Origin: Myroides oncorhynchi
GTDB taxonomy: Bacteria; Bacteroidota; Bacteroidia; Flavobacteriales; Flavobacteriaceae
Direction of reading: 5' to 3'
NCBI RefSeq assembly: GCF_020905415.1
Contig: NZ_JAJJMP010000001.1
Span: forward strand, 1,685,501-1,749,500
DNA length: 64,000 nt
Shown: positions 52,252-58,907 of the stretch, piece after piece
Position numbering within the stretch: position 1 is the first letter of the stretch
Layout: each line of letters opens with the position of its first letter
Program-made: the position numbers and the translations under genes
Notes under the pieces: model-generated
Database searches by the model: none
What the model saw: only the letters and a program-made list of their open reading frames with translations
Told to the model about the DNA's origin: nothing

Positions 52252-53160
52252 TCACGTCAGTTTATCGCGGTTAATACTCAGTAAATAATCATTGACATCC
52301 TTGTAATCTTTATATCTAACTCTTGCATCTTTTGTAATTAATGGAAATGCTGAAATTAATTTCTCAGTTGCTTTATCTCCAGCAGTATCATTGTCAAAAC
52401 AAGCAACTATGGTTTTATATTTAGATTCAAATGTTTTAGAATCGTCTAAGGTTTTATATAAAAACTTGTTCGAGGATTGAATAAGTGTGATATCTAAAGT
52501 ATTAACGGAGTTTAAAATGATGTAATCAAACCTATATTCTAAATTAGGTTTAAGAGTTATAAAGGATAAAAAGTCAATAAAGGCTTCAAATAAAAATACG
52601 GTAGATGAATTATTATTAATATAGGTAGGATATTTGGAGCCTAAGCATATTTGAACATATTTGTTTCTGAGTTCTACCCCATCAAGTTCATTTTGAAAAC
52701 CTATTGCATAATAAGCTTTATCTTTAAGAATATAATGTATTTCCTTACAGTACTTTTGAGTTGTTTTAATGCATAAGCCTCTTTGCTTGATGTAATATAT
52801 AAGATATTTATTTCTCAGAGGTTTAATTGCTGTAATCTCATAATCTTTCTCATCTGTATTAACCGGTGAATTAAAAAGTTGCTGGTGAAAAGAAAAAGAA
52901 TTGTTTGCTAAGATCTTTAGAGCTTCTTTTACATCACATTTGTAATATAGCATTACAAAGTCAATTACATTTCCTTTATATGTACTATCGCCAAAGTCAT
53001 AGAATACATTTTTAGTTATACTCACACTAAACGAAGGGGTATTTTCTGCTCTAAAAGGAGAGTGGTACCAGGCTTGTTTATCATTGATTTTAGTTGGTTT
53101 TATACCAAGGCTATCTAAAATAGAAATAATCGATATGTTTTTTGCTTCTTGAATATTCAT
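52252..53160 (-). CDS. TOPRIM-domain DNA primase, IME-2
   Basis: 302 aa from the ATG at 53160; an upstream reading to 53223 is open but runs into the iteron region. The N-terminal DnaG-like part has WYHSPFRAENTPSFSV and GNVIDFVM. TOPRIM motifs are VFLFEAFIDFLS and VACFDNDTAGD. It is homologous to the IME-1 primase, with the same order of motifs. With the helicase it is expected to replicate the excised circle. Confidence 0.85.
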   Translation of the reverse strand: MNIQEAKNISIISILDSLGIKPTKINDKQAWYHSPFRAENTPSFSVSITKNVFYDFGDSTYKGNVIDFVMLYYKCDVKEALKILANNSFSFHQQLFNSPVNTDEKDYEITAIKPLRNKYLIYYIKQRGLCIKTTQKYCKEIHYILKDKAYYAIGFQNELDGVELRNKYVQICLGSKYPTYINNNSSTVFLFEAFIDFLSFITLKPNLEYRFDYIILNSVNTLDITLIQSSNKFLYKTLDDSKTFESKYKTIVACFDNDTAGDKATEKLISAFPLITKDARVRYKDYKDVNDYLLSINRDKLT

Positions 53161-53223
53161 AATTTGAGTTGTTTGGTTGTATGTTGTTGATTTATAGTGT
53201 TTAAAGTGGTATCTGTATGTCAT

Positions 53224-53385
53224 TTAGTTGTCATCTGAGCATCTGATCATAATTGTACTAATAGTGAATTACATTCATTAGATGAGCGCAGATGAGTCGT
53301 AGATGACAAGTAGTTTATGATTTATTAATACTTAAGTTGTTGGTAAATAGCTTATTACTTTTTTATGTCATCTGTCATCTGATTT
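53224..53385. promoter_or_regulatory. Iteron cluster of IME-2 (candidate replication origin)
   Basis: TCATCTGA-type motifs occur as TCATCTGA at 53231, CATCTGAT at 53241, CAGATGAG at 53289, TAGATGAC at 53300 and a tandem TCATCTGTCATCTGA at 53368-53382 that reaches into the helicase 3' end. They lie at the same syntenic position as the TTTGATGA iterons of IME-1 but have a different core. Confidence 0.6.
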
Positions 53386-54596
53386 AAAAGTATTTCTTTT
53401 GAAATCCTGTAATATTTACCCTTGTGAATAGTCCGTTTTAAAGTATTATCCTCTATTTTGACTCGTTCATAATTATTTGAGTTAGTTGATCGAACTAAGG
53501 CTATGTTTTCAAGTGTTGTTTGTATCTCTCTCATTGTGATATTATGACCTCTGTTATAATAATTCAGCAGAGCATTAATATCCGAAGGAGTGGTATCTAT
53601 TTGATCAATATCAAATTCATTGAATATAATATCAAGTATATCAAGCACTAGGTTCTTGTTTTGAAGATCTACATCGTGTTTTAGTTTATGTAAAGCTTCT
53701 GTGTGTAAAGTCTCTGGAGTAAACCACATCCGGGTTTTGTTTTCTGTAGAGAAAGGAACTCTATAGAGATAGTTTAAAAAAATGGGAATTTCCTTAATGA
53801 GTTTGGTGTAAAACTCAGTAGTTCTGTTTTTAATAAGAGGGACTTTAATAACCCAAAACCTTGTTTCTTCTTTATCTATCTTTAGAAAGTTATGTTCGTG
53901 ATTACTTGTCATGATAATCTTAAGAAATGATCTTTGTTCAATTTTCTCTTGGCCTTTGTATTCAATTGATTGATACATAGCCGTTGAAATGTATTTAATT
54001 GCTTCAACAATATCTTTGTTCTCAGATTTTACTTCTTCTATTAATAAGAGAAGTTTACTATCCATCTCACTGTTGAATTTTTCTGTAAATGCATTAGCCT
54101 TTATAAATACAGCATTTTTATCAAAGATTTCTTTTATCCAATTTAAAAATGTGGTTTTTCCTGTTTCACGATTCCTAGATACAAGTACTATAATTGGCAA
54201 TATTTGCTCTGGATAGAATAGTAGAATTTTAAAATAATCTATTGCAAGTAAGTATTGATTTCCAAAGATGTGATGCAGAAAATAACTAGTAATAGGTATC
54301 TGCTGTTTAAGGGAATCTATAGATAATGGGCTTTCTGTGTCAATGTGATATAAAATAGGAGAGTAGGAATTAAAGTAATCTCCTATAAAATGAGTGTAAT
54401 TAATGTGACAGGGTTCACATTTATAACCAAAGAATTTGGGTAACTCTTTGATGATATCCTTTCCAAAGTCAGTGATGATTTCAGACTTTTTCCACAGTTT
54501 ACGTTCAACAATGATTTCTTTACCGTTGACGTTCTTCTTTCTTATCGCATAGTACTCTGTTCCTATTCGAATATATTCTGTTGCAGTTGTATTCAT
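53355..54596 (-). CDS. SF3-type helicase / primase-helicase family protein, IME-2
   Basis: A 413-aa ATPase. The Walker A motif is SRNRETGKTTF (about 140-150), Walker B KLLLLIEEV (181-189) and the sensor IIMTSNHEHNF. It matches the IME-1 helicase along its whole length (shared IRIGTEYYAI, FGKDIIK, CHINYTHF, KTRMWFTPE). The last residues overlap the iteron cluster. Confidence 0.82.
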   Translation of the reverse strand: MNTTATEYIRIGTEYYAIRKKNVNGKEIIVERKLWKKSEIITDFGKDIIKELPKFFGYKCEPCHINYTHFIGDYFNSYSPILYHIDTESPLSIDSLKQQIPITSYFLHHIFGNQYLLAIDYFKILLFYPEQILPIIVLVSRNRETGKTTFLNWIKEIFDKNAVFIKANAFTEKFNSEMDSKLLLLIEEVKSENKDIVEAIKYISTAMYQSIEYKGQEKIEQRSFLKIIMTSNHEHNFLKIDKEETRFWVIKVPLIKNRTTEFYTKLIKEIPIFLNYLYRVPFSTENKTRMWFTPETLHTEALHKLKHDVDLQNKNLVLDILDIIFNEFDIDQIDTTPSDINALLNYYNRGHNITMREIQTTLENIALVRSTNSNNYERVKIEDNTLKRTIHKGKYYRISKEILLNQMTDDIKK

Positions 54597-54694
54597 ATCA
54601 AAAAATTTTCAGAAAGAAGTAGCTATATTTACTACTGTTTTCTTTTGTTATCGAAATAGTTATTTAAGCATTGATAGTAGGGCTATCAATGCTT

Positions 54695-54982
54695 TTATTT
54701 TTTTAACTGTTTTGAAAATTGTGATAGAACTTCTTGGTCGGTAAAGACTCTATATTGTTTAATCCACTCAATTATCTCAAGGCGGTCAAAGAATAAAGTG
54801 CCGTTTGTGGGTTTGTGATGAGGAATTAAGTTTTTAGAAGTTAACTTATGAATAGTACTGTCTGAAAAGCCAGTATAAGCCATCAAATCTTTAATAGTGA
54901 AGATTTCTTTTTGAAACTGATTACCTTTAGTAATCATTAGCTTGATCTCGTTAAGCTCTTGAATGATTTTTAGCGTTGTCAT
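54695..54982 (-). CDS. Helix-turn-helix DNA-binding protein (MerR/excisionase type), IME-2
   Basis: A 95-aa protein with FTIKDLMAYTGFSDSTIHKLTSKNLIPHHKPTNGTLFFDRLEI, an HTH_17 domain. It is the counterpart of the IME-1 HTH at 40304. It probably acts in excision or as control of the helicase gene, which starts 98 bases downstream. Confidence 0.83.
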   Translation of the reverse strand: MTTLKIIQELNEIKLMITKGNQFQKEIFTIKDLMAYTGFSDSTIHKLTSKNLIPHHKPTNGTLFFDRLEIIEWIKQYRVFTDQEVLSQFSKQLKK

Positions 54983-55073
54983 AATAAATGTTTTTTGGAT
55001 TATGACGCTAAACTATTGTAATGAAGCTACTTGAAATGGTTGTTTGTCGGTGAACCGACATTTAATTTTAGTC

Positions 55074-55898
55074 TTAGGACAGTTTTTTAGATAACTGACT
55101 TTTTACATTTTCTAAGATTTTAGCATAAGTTTCTTTATGAGCGTTTGTAATTAACTTTCTACTCTTTTTACTTATTGAATCATACTTTATGGTACAATAG
55201 TTTTCTAAGGTTGCATATTGAAAGTAGCGACAACTTTCTTTAAGGTTGGTTTTGTGTAAAGTAAATAACTCTACAAAAGGTATAAAGAAAGCTTCTAAGA
55301 ACATGGCGCAATGTTGTGATTGAAGTTCTAACTTAATAAAAGAATTAGGATTATCTGTTTTTTTGCTAATACAAGATCCTATGACTTTTTTAAAATCTTG
55401 AATTGTTGTGTCATCATTAATAATTTCTTTCTTTAATTCATGCAAGGTTTCTTTGATTAGAGTCTCATGTGTTGTGCTAAAAACAAATACATTGTCTTTT
55501 TTTTGCTCTTGCTTCTTTTTACAGGGAGTTGTATTATAAATTGTAATTGTTTTTTTAGAAGGAAGTGTTAGTAGATATTCTTTAGAATTTTTAAATGATT
55601 TAAAAGATTCTTTATATATCAAACTTAGATGACTAATTAAAAATATGTTCTGCCCTTTGTAAAAATTAATTGCAGCACTTAATAATAATATTGAGTAAAT
55701 CAATGCAGTTAAAGGCAAAAGGGTATACCATTTAGATATACTATAAAAATAGGGTAATTGGAAAGTGGATGTTACCAGGGATATAATTGGTAATAATGCG
55801 GCAGTTATATAGGTGAACTTCTTGGAAAGAGTTACAGAGCCTAACTTTTCTAACTTTTGGTGAAAGAAAAAAAACGGAGTTTCAATAATAGTATTCAT
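55074..55898 (-). CDS. Unrecognised two-TM membrane protein of IME-2
   Basis: A 274-aa protein. Two TM helices lie at about 29-50 and 57-80, followed by a Lys-rich cytosolic part. I recognise no family. It occupies the end of IME-2 next to the right arm sites and has no counterpart in IME-1, so it is probably cargo. Thr and Lys content is high, but codon use is like the rest of the island. Confidence 0.65.
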   Translation of the reverse strand: MNTIIETPFFFFHQKLEKLGSVTLSKKFTYITAALLPIISLVTSTFQLPYFYSISKWYTLLPLTALIYSILLLSAAINFYKGQNIFLISHLSLIYKESFKSFKNSKEYLLTLPSKKTITIYNTTPCKKKQEQKKDNVFVFSTTHETLIKETLHELKKEIINDDTTIQDFKKVIGSCISKKTDNPNSFIKLELQSQHCAMFLEAFFIPFVELFTLHKTNLKESCRYFQYATLENYCTIKYDSISKKSRKLITNAHKETYAKILENVKSQLSKKLS

Positions 55899-55991
55899 AG
55901 TGTCTTGTTGTTGGTTAGTAATAAAAGTACTAAAAATATAACTAACTGCAAGAAAATGAAAACTTTACTATCTTTATGGGGTAAAACAAAT

Positions 55992-56010
55992 TGTTGTACT
56001 TTTGTTGTAC
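55992..56010 (+). promoter_or_regulatory. Right TGTTGTAC pair of IME-2 (candidate arm-type integrase sites)
   Basis: TGTTGTAC at 55992-55999 and 56003-56010, 11 bases apart, as in the left pair, and about 80 bases from the tRNA 3' end. Confidence 0.65.
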
Positions 56011-56035
56011 TGATGAAAAAAAAGGTGAAAAAAGG

Positions 56036-56070
56036 GCAAAAAAAAAGCACCTATTTTACAATAGATGCTT
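56036..56070 (-). terminator. Terminator of tRNA-Met, element-borne copy
   Basis: Stem GCACCTATT / AATAGATGC (56047-56068) with an A run on the left. It fully pairs on the minus strand and is nearly identical to the hairpin at 37447-37483. Confidence 0.7.
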
Positions 56071-56084
56071 CTCTGAAATTTTAG

Positions 56085-56158
56085 TGGTCCCACCTGGGCT
56101 CGAACCAGGGACTTACTGATTATGAGTCAGTTACTCTAACCAGCTGAGTTATAGGACC
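56085..56158 (-). tRNA. tRNA-Met (anticodon CAT), attachment-site copy
   Basis: A 74-nt cloverleaf on the minus strand: acceptor GGTCCTA / TGGGACC with one G-U-type pair, anticodon arm ACTGA-CTCATAA-TCAGT, T arm CTGGTTCGAGCCCAG. The CAT anticodon could be elongator Met or Ile2 (lysidine); elongator Met is preferred from the overall likeness. Its 3' end is the right boundary of IME-2. Confidence 0.9.
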
Positions 56159-56185
56159 GCTCATTTTGAGCGAAAAATTTCGTGG

Positions 56186-56259
56186 TGGTCCCACCTGGGC
56201 TCGAACCAGGGACTTGCTGATTATGAGTCAGCTACTCTAACCAGCTGAGTTATAGGACC
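56186..56259 (-). tRNA. tRNA-Met (anticodon CAT), second copy
   Basis: Identical to the neighbouring copy except for a paired change at the top of the anticodon stem (G27-C43 in place of A27-U43). It lies 27 bases upstream in the same transcript. Confidence 0.9.
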
Positions 56260-56328
56260 AGTTAAATCGTGTTTAACGGGTGCAATATTATGGTATTTTA
56301 TTGGTACTTGCAAGAAAATTAAGTGAAA

Positions 56329-56730
56329 TTATTTAATTTCTTGACACAATTCTATTAGTACTCCATTTGTGCTTTTAGGGTGTAAGAAGGCAACTAATTT
56401 ATTATCAGCACCTTTTTTGGGAGTTTCGTTTAATACAGTGAATCCTTCGGCTATTAATCTTTTTATCTCAGCCTCGATGTCTTCTACATCAAAAGCGATA
56501 TGATGAATACCTTCACCTTTCTTTTCGATGAACATTGCTATTGGGCTATCAGGATTAGTCGCTTCTAAAAGTTCTATTTTATTAGGGCCATTCATGAAGA
56601 AAGAAGTTTTTACTCCTTCACTTTCTACGGCTTCTTCTTTATAAGCAGGGGCTCCGAATAATTTTTCGAATAAAGAGTTAGAAGCCTCAAGGTCTTTAAC
56701 AGCGATACCGATGTGTTCTATTTTGCGCAT
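56329..56730 (-). CDS. mce: Methylmalonyl-CoA epimerase
   Basis: A 133-aa vicinal oxygen chelate-fold enzyme that interconverts (R)- and (S)-methylmalonyl-CoA. Metal ligands are visible: His in RKIEHIGIAV, His in EGIHHIAFDV and Glu in GVLIELCQ. The length is standard. It diverges from rbfA with a very short promoter region and a TATCTTTG box at 56756-56763. Confidence 0.92.
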   Translation of the reverse strand: MRKIEHIGIAVKDLEASNSLFEKLFGAPAYKEEAVESEGVKTSFFMNGPNKIELLEATNPDSPIAMFIEKKGEGIHHIAFDVEDIEAEIKRLIAEGFTVLNETPKKGADNKLVAFLHPKSTNGVLIELCQEIK

Positions 56731-56755
56731 TTCTTAGTGTTTTTTGGTTGTGTAA

Positions 56756-56763
56756 CAAAGATA
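56756..56763 (-). promoter_or_regulatory. -7 promoter box of mce
   Basis: Reads TATCTTTG on the minus strand, 25 bases before the ATG at 56730. It lies only 25 bases from the divergent rbfA box. Confidence 0.65.
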
Positions 56764-56788
56764 AAAAAGTTTACTATTTAAAAAATTG

Positions 56789-56796
56789 TATTTTTG
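56789..56796 (+). promoter_or_regulatory. -7 promoter box of rbfA
   Basis: TATTTTTG matches TAnnTTTG and ends only 4 bases before the rbfA ATG at 56801, so the transcript would be leaderless or nearly so. Confidence 0.65.
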
Positions 56797-56800
56797 CACC

Positions 56801-57193
56801 ATGGAAACTAATAGACAAAAGAAGATGGGAGCCCTATTGCAAAAAGATATCGTAGATATCTTGCAAGGAGAGGTGCGCAAGAACGGGATAACTAACCTAG
56901 TTATTTCGGTTTCTAAAGTGAATATTACTAGTGATTTATCAGTAGCAAGAGTGTACTTAAGTATATTCCCTATTGATAAAGGGAAAGAACTACTAGAAGG
57001 TATTAAATCAAATGCTCCACTTATTAAACACGAATTATCACAACGAGTAAAACACCAAATGAGAAAGGTGCCAGACTTGATGTTTTATGTGGATGACAGT
57101 TTAGAGTATATCGACCAAATCGACCAAGCACTTAAACGAGAGGAGAACCCAATCCTTAATCGTGATTTATTAGAAAAGAGAAAGAAAAAATAG
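56801..57193 (+). CDS. rbfA: Ribosome-binding factor A
   Basis: A 130-aa KH-like protein that helps mature the 30S subunit. The start METNRQKK and the segments DLSVARVYLSIFP and LKHELSQRVKHQMRKVPDLMFYVDDS-like region match flavobacterial RbfA. The upstream ATG at 56786 would place the start ahead of the promoter box, so 56801 is used. The permease gene starts one base after the stop. Confidence 0.92.
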   Translation: METNRQKKMGALLQKDIVDILQGEVRKNGITNLVISVSKVNITSDLSVARVYLSIFPIDKGKELLEGIKSNAPLIKHELSQRVKHQMRKVPDLMFYVDDSLEYIDQIDQALKREENPILNRDLLEKRKKK

Positions 57194-57194
57194 A

Positions 57195-58400
57195 TTGAAG
57201 TTTTCCCTATACATAGCCAAACGTTATGCCTTTAGTAAAAGTAAAAGTAAGGCAATTAACGTCATTACAGCAATAGCCTCTGTGGGTATTGTAGTTAGTG
57301 CTATGGCTATGTTTATTGTTTTGTCAGTATTTAGTGGATTGAAATCATATAGCCTTTCATTTGTTGATGATTTAGATCCTGACTTGAAGGTTTTTACTCC
57401 TGTAGGTAAAAGTTTTGTTGTGGAAGACAAACAAATTTTAGATCTAGAAGAATCAGGTCTTTTTGTTGGTGTTGCTAAGGTTGTAGAAGATAGACTGTTA
57501 TTCACATTTAAGGATAAGCAAGCTGTATCTATAATAAAAGGAGTGGATTCTGATTTTACGAATGTTACAGATTTTGATGAAAAAATAGAATACGGAACTT
57601 GGTTAGAACCAGATACTGATGAAGCTGTTGTAGGTGTAGGGATGTCGTATTTATTATCTATGGGACTTTTTGATACTGAAAATGCTTTTGAAGCAGTAGC
57701 ATTAAAACCAGGTAAAGGAACTATCGAGAATCCTGAAGAAGCTTTTCTAAAAAAGCATTTGTGGCCTACAGGTGTTTATGTGCTAAGTAATGATGATTTA
57801 GATAACAAATATGTATTTGTTGACATTGATAATGCAAGAGAGCTATTGAGTATCCCTTTTAATGAGGTAACAAATATTGAATTAGCATTGGCAGAAGGAG
57901 TTTCAGAGGCTAAGGCAGTTCAAAAAATAAACGATGTCTTAGGAGATCAATACATTATTAAGAATAAAACACAATTAAATGATGGGCTTTATCGTATGCT
58001 TAATATGGAGAACCTAGTTGTCTATTTAATATTTGTGTTAGTAGTTATTATGGCGTTATTCACTTTAGTAGGAGCAATGATTATGATTATCCTTGAAAAA
58101 CAGCCAAATATTAAAACGCTGAATCAAATCGGCGTTCCTGTAAGTGATCTTCGCAAGATATTCTTATTTCAAGGAATGATTATCTGTGTAGTAGGGAGTC
58201 TTATAGGGTTAATTCTGGGAGTGGCTTTTGTCTCATTACAAGTTGCTTTTGGATTTATTTCTATTCGCGAAGGTTTAGCCTATCCAGTATCTTTTAACTG
58301 GGTAAATATTTTCGTAGTATTTAGTTCTATAGTTGTTTTGGGGCTATTAGCGTCTCTTATATCTTCTTCTAGGGTAAATACTAATTATTTAAAATTATAA
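57195..58400 (+). CDS. FtsX-like ABC transporter permease (LolC/LolE type)
   Basis: A 401-aa inner-membrane protein with the LolC/E topology: one TM near the N-terminus (about 22-45), a large periplasmic domain and three TM helices in the last 130 residues (VYLIFVLVVIMALFTLVGAM; IFLFQGMIICVVGSLIGLIL). The N-terminal IAKRYAFSKSKSKAINVITAIA and GLKSYSLSF are typical. It probably works in lipoprotein release from the inner membrane with a LolD-like ATPase elsewhere. The start is a TTG one base after rbfA, so translation is likely coupled. Confidence 0.86.
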   Translation: MKFSLYIAKRYAFSKSKSKAINVITAIASVGIVVSAMAMFIVLSVFSGLKSYSLSFVDDLDPDLKVFTPVGKSFVVEDKQILDLEESGLFVGVAKVVEDRLLFTFKDKQAVSIIKGVDSDFTNVTDFDEKIEYGTWLEPDTDEAVVGVGMSYLLSMGLFDTENAFEAVALKPGKGTIENPEEAFLKKHLWPTGVYVLSNDDLDNKYVFVDIDNARELLSIPFNEVTNIELALAEGVSEAKAVQKINDVLGDQYIIKNKTQLNDGLYRMLNMENLVVYLIFVLVVIMALFTLVGAMIMIILEKQPNIKTLNQIGVPVSDLRKIFLFQGMIICVVGSLIGLILGVAFVSLQVAFGFISIREGLAYPVSFNWVNIFVVFSSIVVLGLLASLISSSRVNTNYLKL

Positions 58401-58852
58401 GCACAACAGTGTTGTTGTGTTTAATACACTTCTTTTATTACTAACTAGTTATAATATGGCTTTTTGTTTTTATATGAAAAAGCTTTAAGGACTAGTTATG
58501 ATTCGTTTCTATCTAAGCCAGGTGCAAAATGCTTATCCAATTCGTAAGGTATTATTGCTCAAATAGGCTATTATAGCAAGTATTATGCTCGTATTTGGCA
58601 AGAAATACGTAAAAAAGGTGATAGTGTCGCTGTTACTTATTCTTAGTTCATGGAAATAGTTGACAAATTGTGAGGCTCTATCGGTGTATTTATGCATTAA
58701 TTGTGAGTTATTTATTCAGTTCAAGTTTTTCGTTTGTTTTTAACTTCAAAGTGTTTTTTTTTGGAATATTATTAGTATTTTAATTAACTAAATGCGGATG
58801 GTATAGTGTTGTTTTAAGAATATCTTATCAATATTGTTATTTGCCATTTCCT
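58401..58852. other. Intergenic region with a possible decayed coding fragment
   Basis: About 450 bases. One short open stretch near 58570-58645 reads YYSKYYARIWQEIRKKGDSV and ends at a stop soon after, without a start codon. It looks like a protein remnant but I cannot place it. The rest is AT-rich promoter DNA. Confidence 0.3.
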
Positions 58853-58860
58853 TACATTTG
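58834..58860 (+). promoter_or_regulatory. Promoter of the Sel1/Hsp90 operon
   Basis: TACATTTG at 58853-58860 matches TAnnTTTG, with TTG at 58834-58836 (16 bases between). It lies 47 bases before the ATG at 58908 and overlaps the alternative GTG start at 58860. Confidence 0.65.
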
Positions 58861-58907
58861 TGTTTAATCGAACAAAAACTAAAAGTAAGATTGTTAAAAA
58901 GATAGTT

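Larger units (their letters stand above)
45943..56084. mobile_element. IME-2: integrated mobilizable element in tRNA-Met (right element)
   Basis: Bounded by the tRNA 3' fragment at 45943 and the intact tRNA-Met at 56085. Contents: intact tyrosine recombinase, Fic protein with tandem array, RadC, coiled-coil TM protein, MobA, MobC, TOPRIM primase, iterons, SF3-type helicase, HTH protein and an unknown membrane protein. Paired TGTTGTAC sites lie near both ends. It has its own relaxase but no T4SS, so it is mobilizable rather than self-transmissible. Confidence 0.85.

Noticed and set aside
58498..58645. Transposase remnant
   Set aside because: The short open stretch does not match any transposase motif I can name, and no terminal repeats flank it; it is recorded only as a possible decayed fragment.
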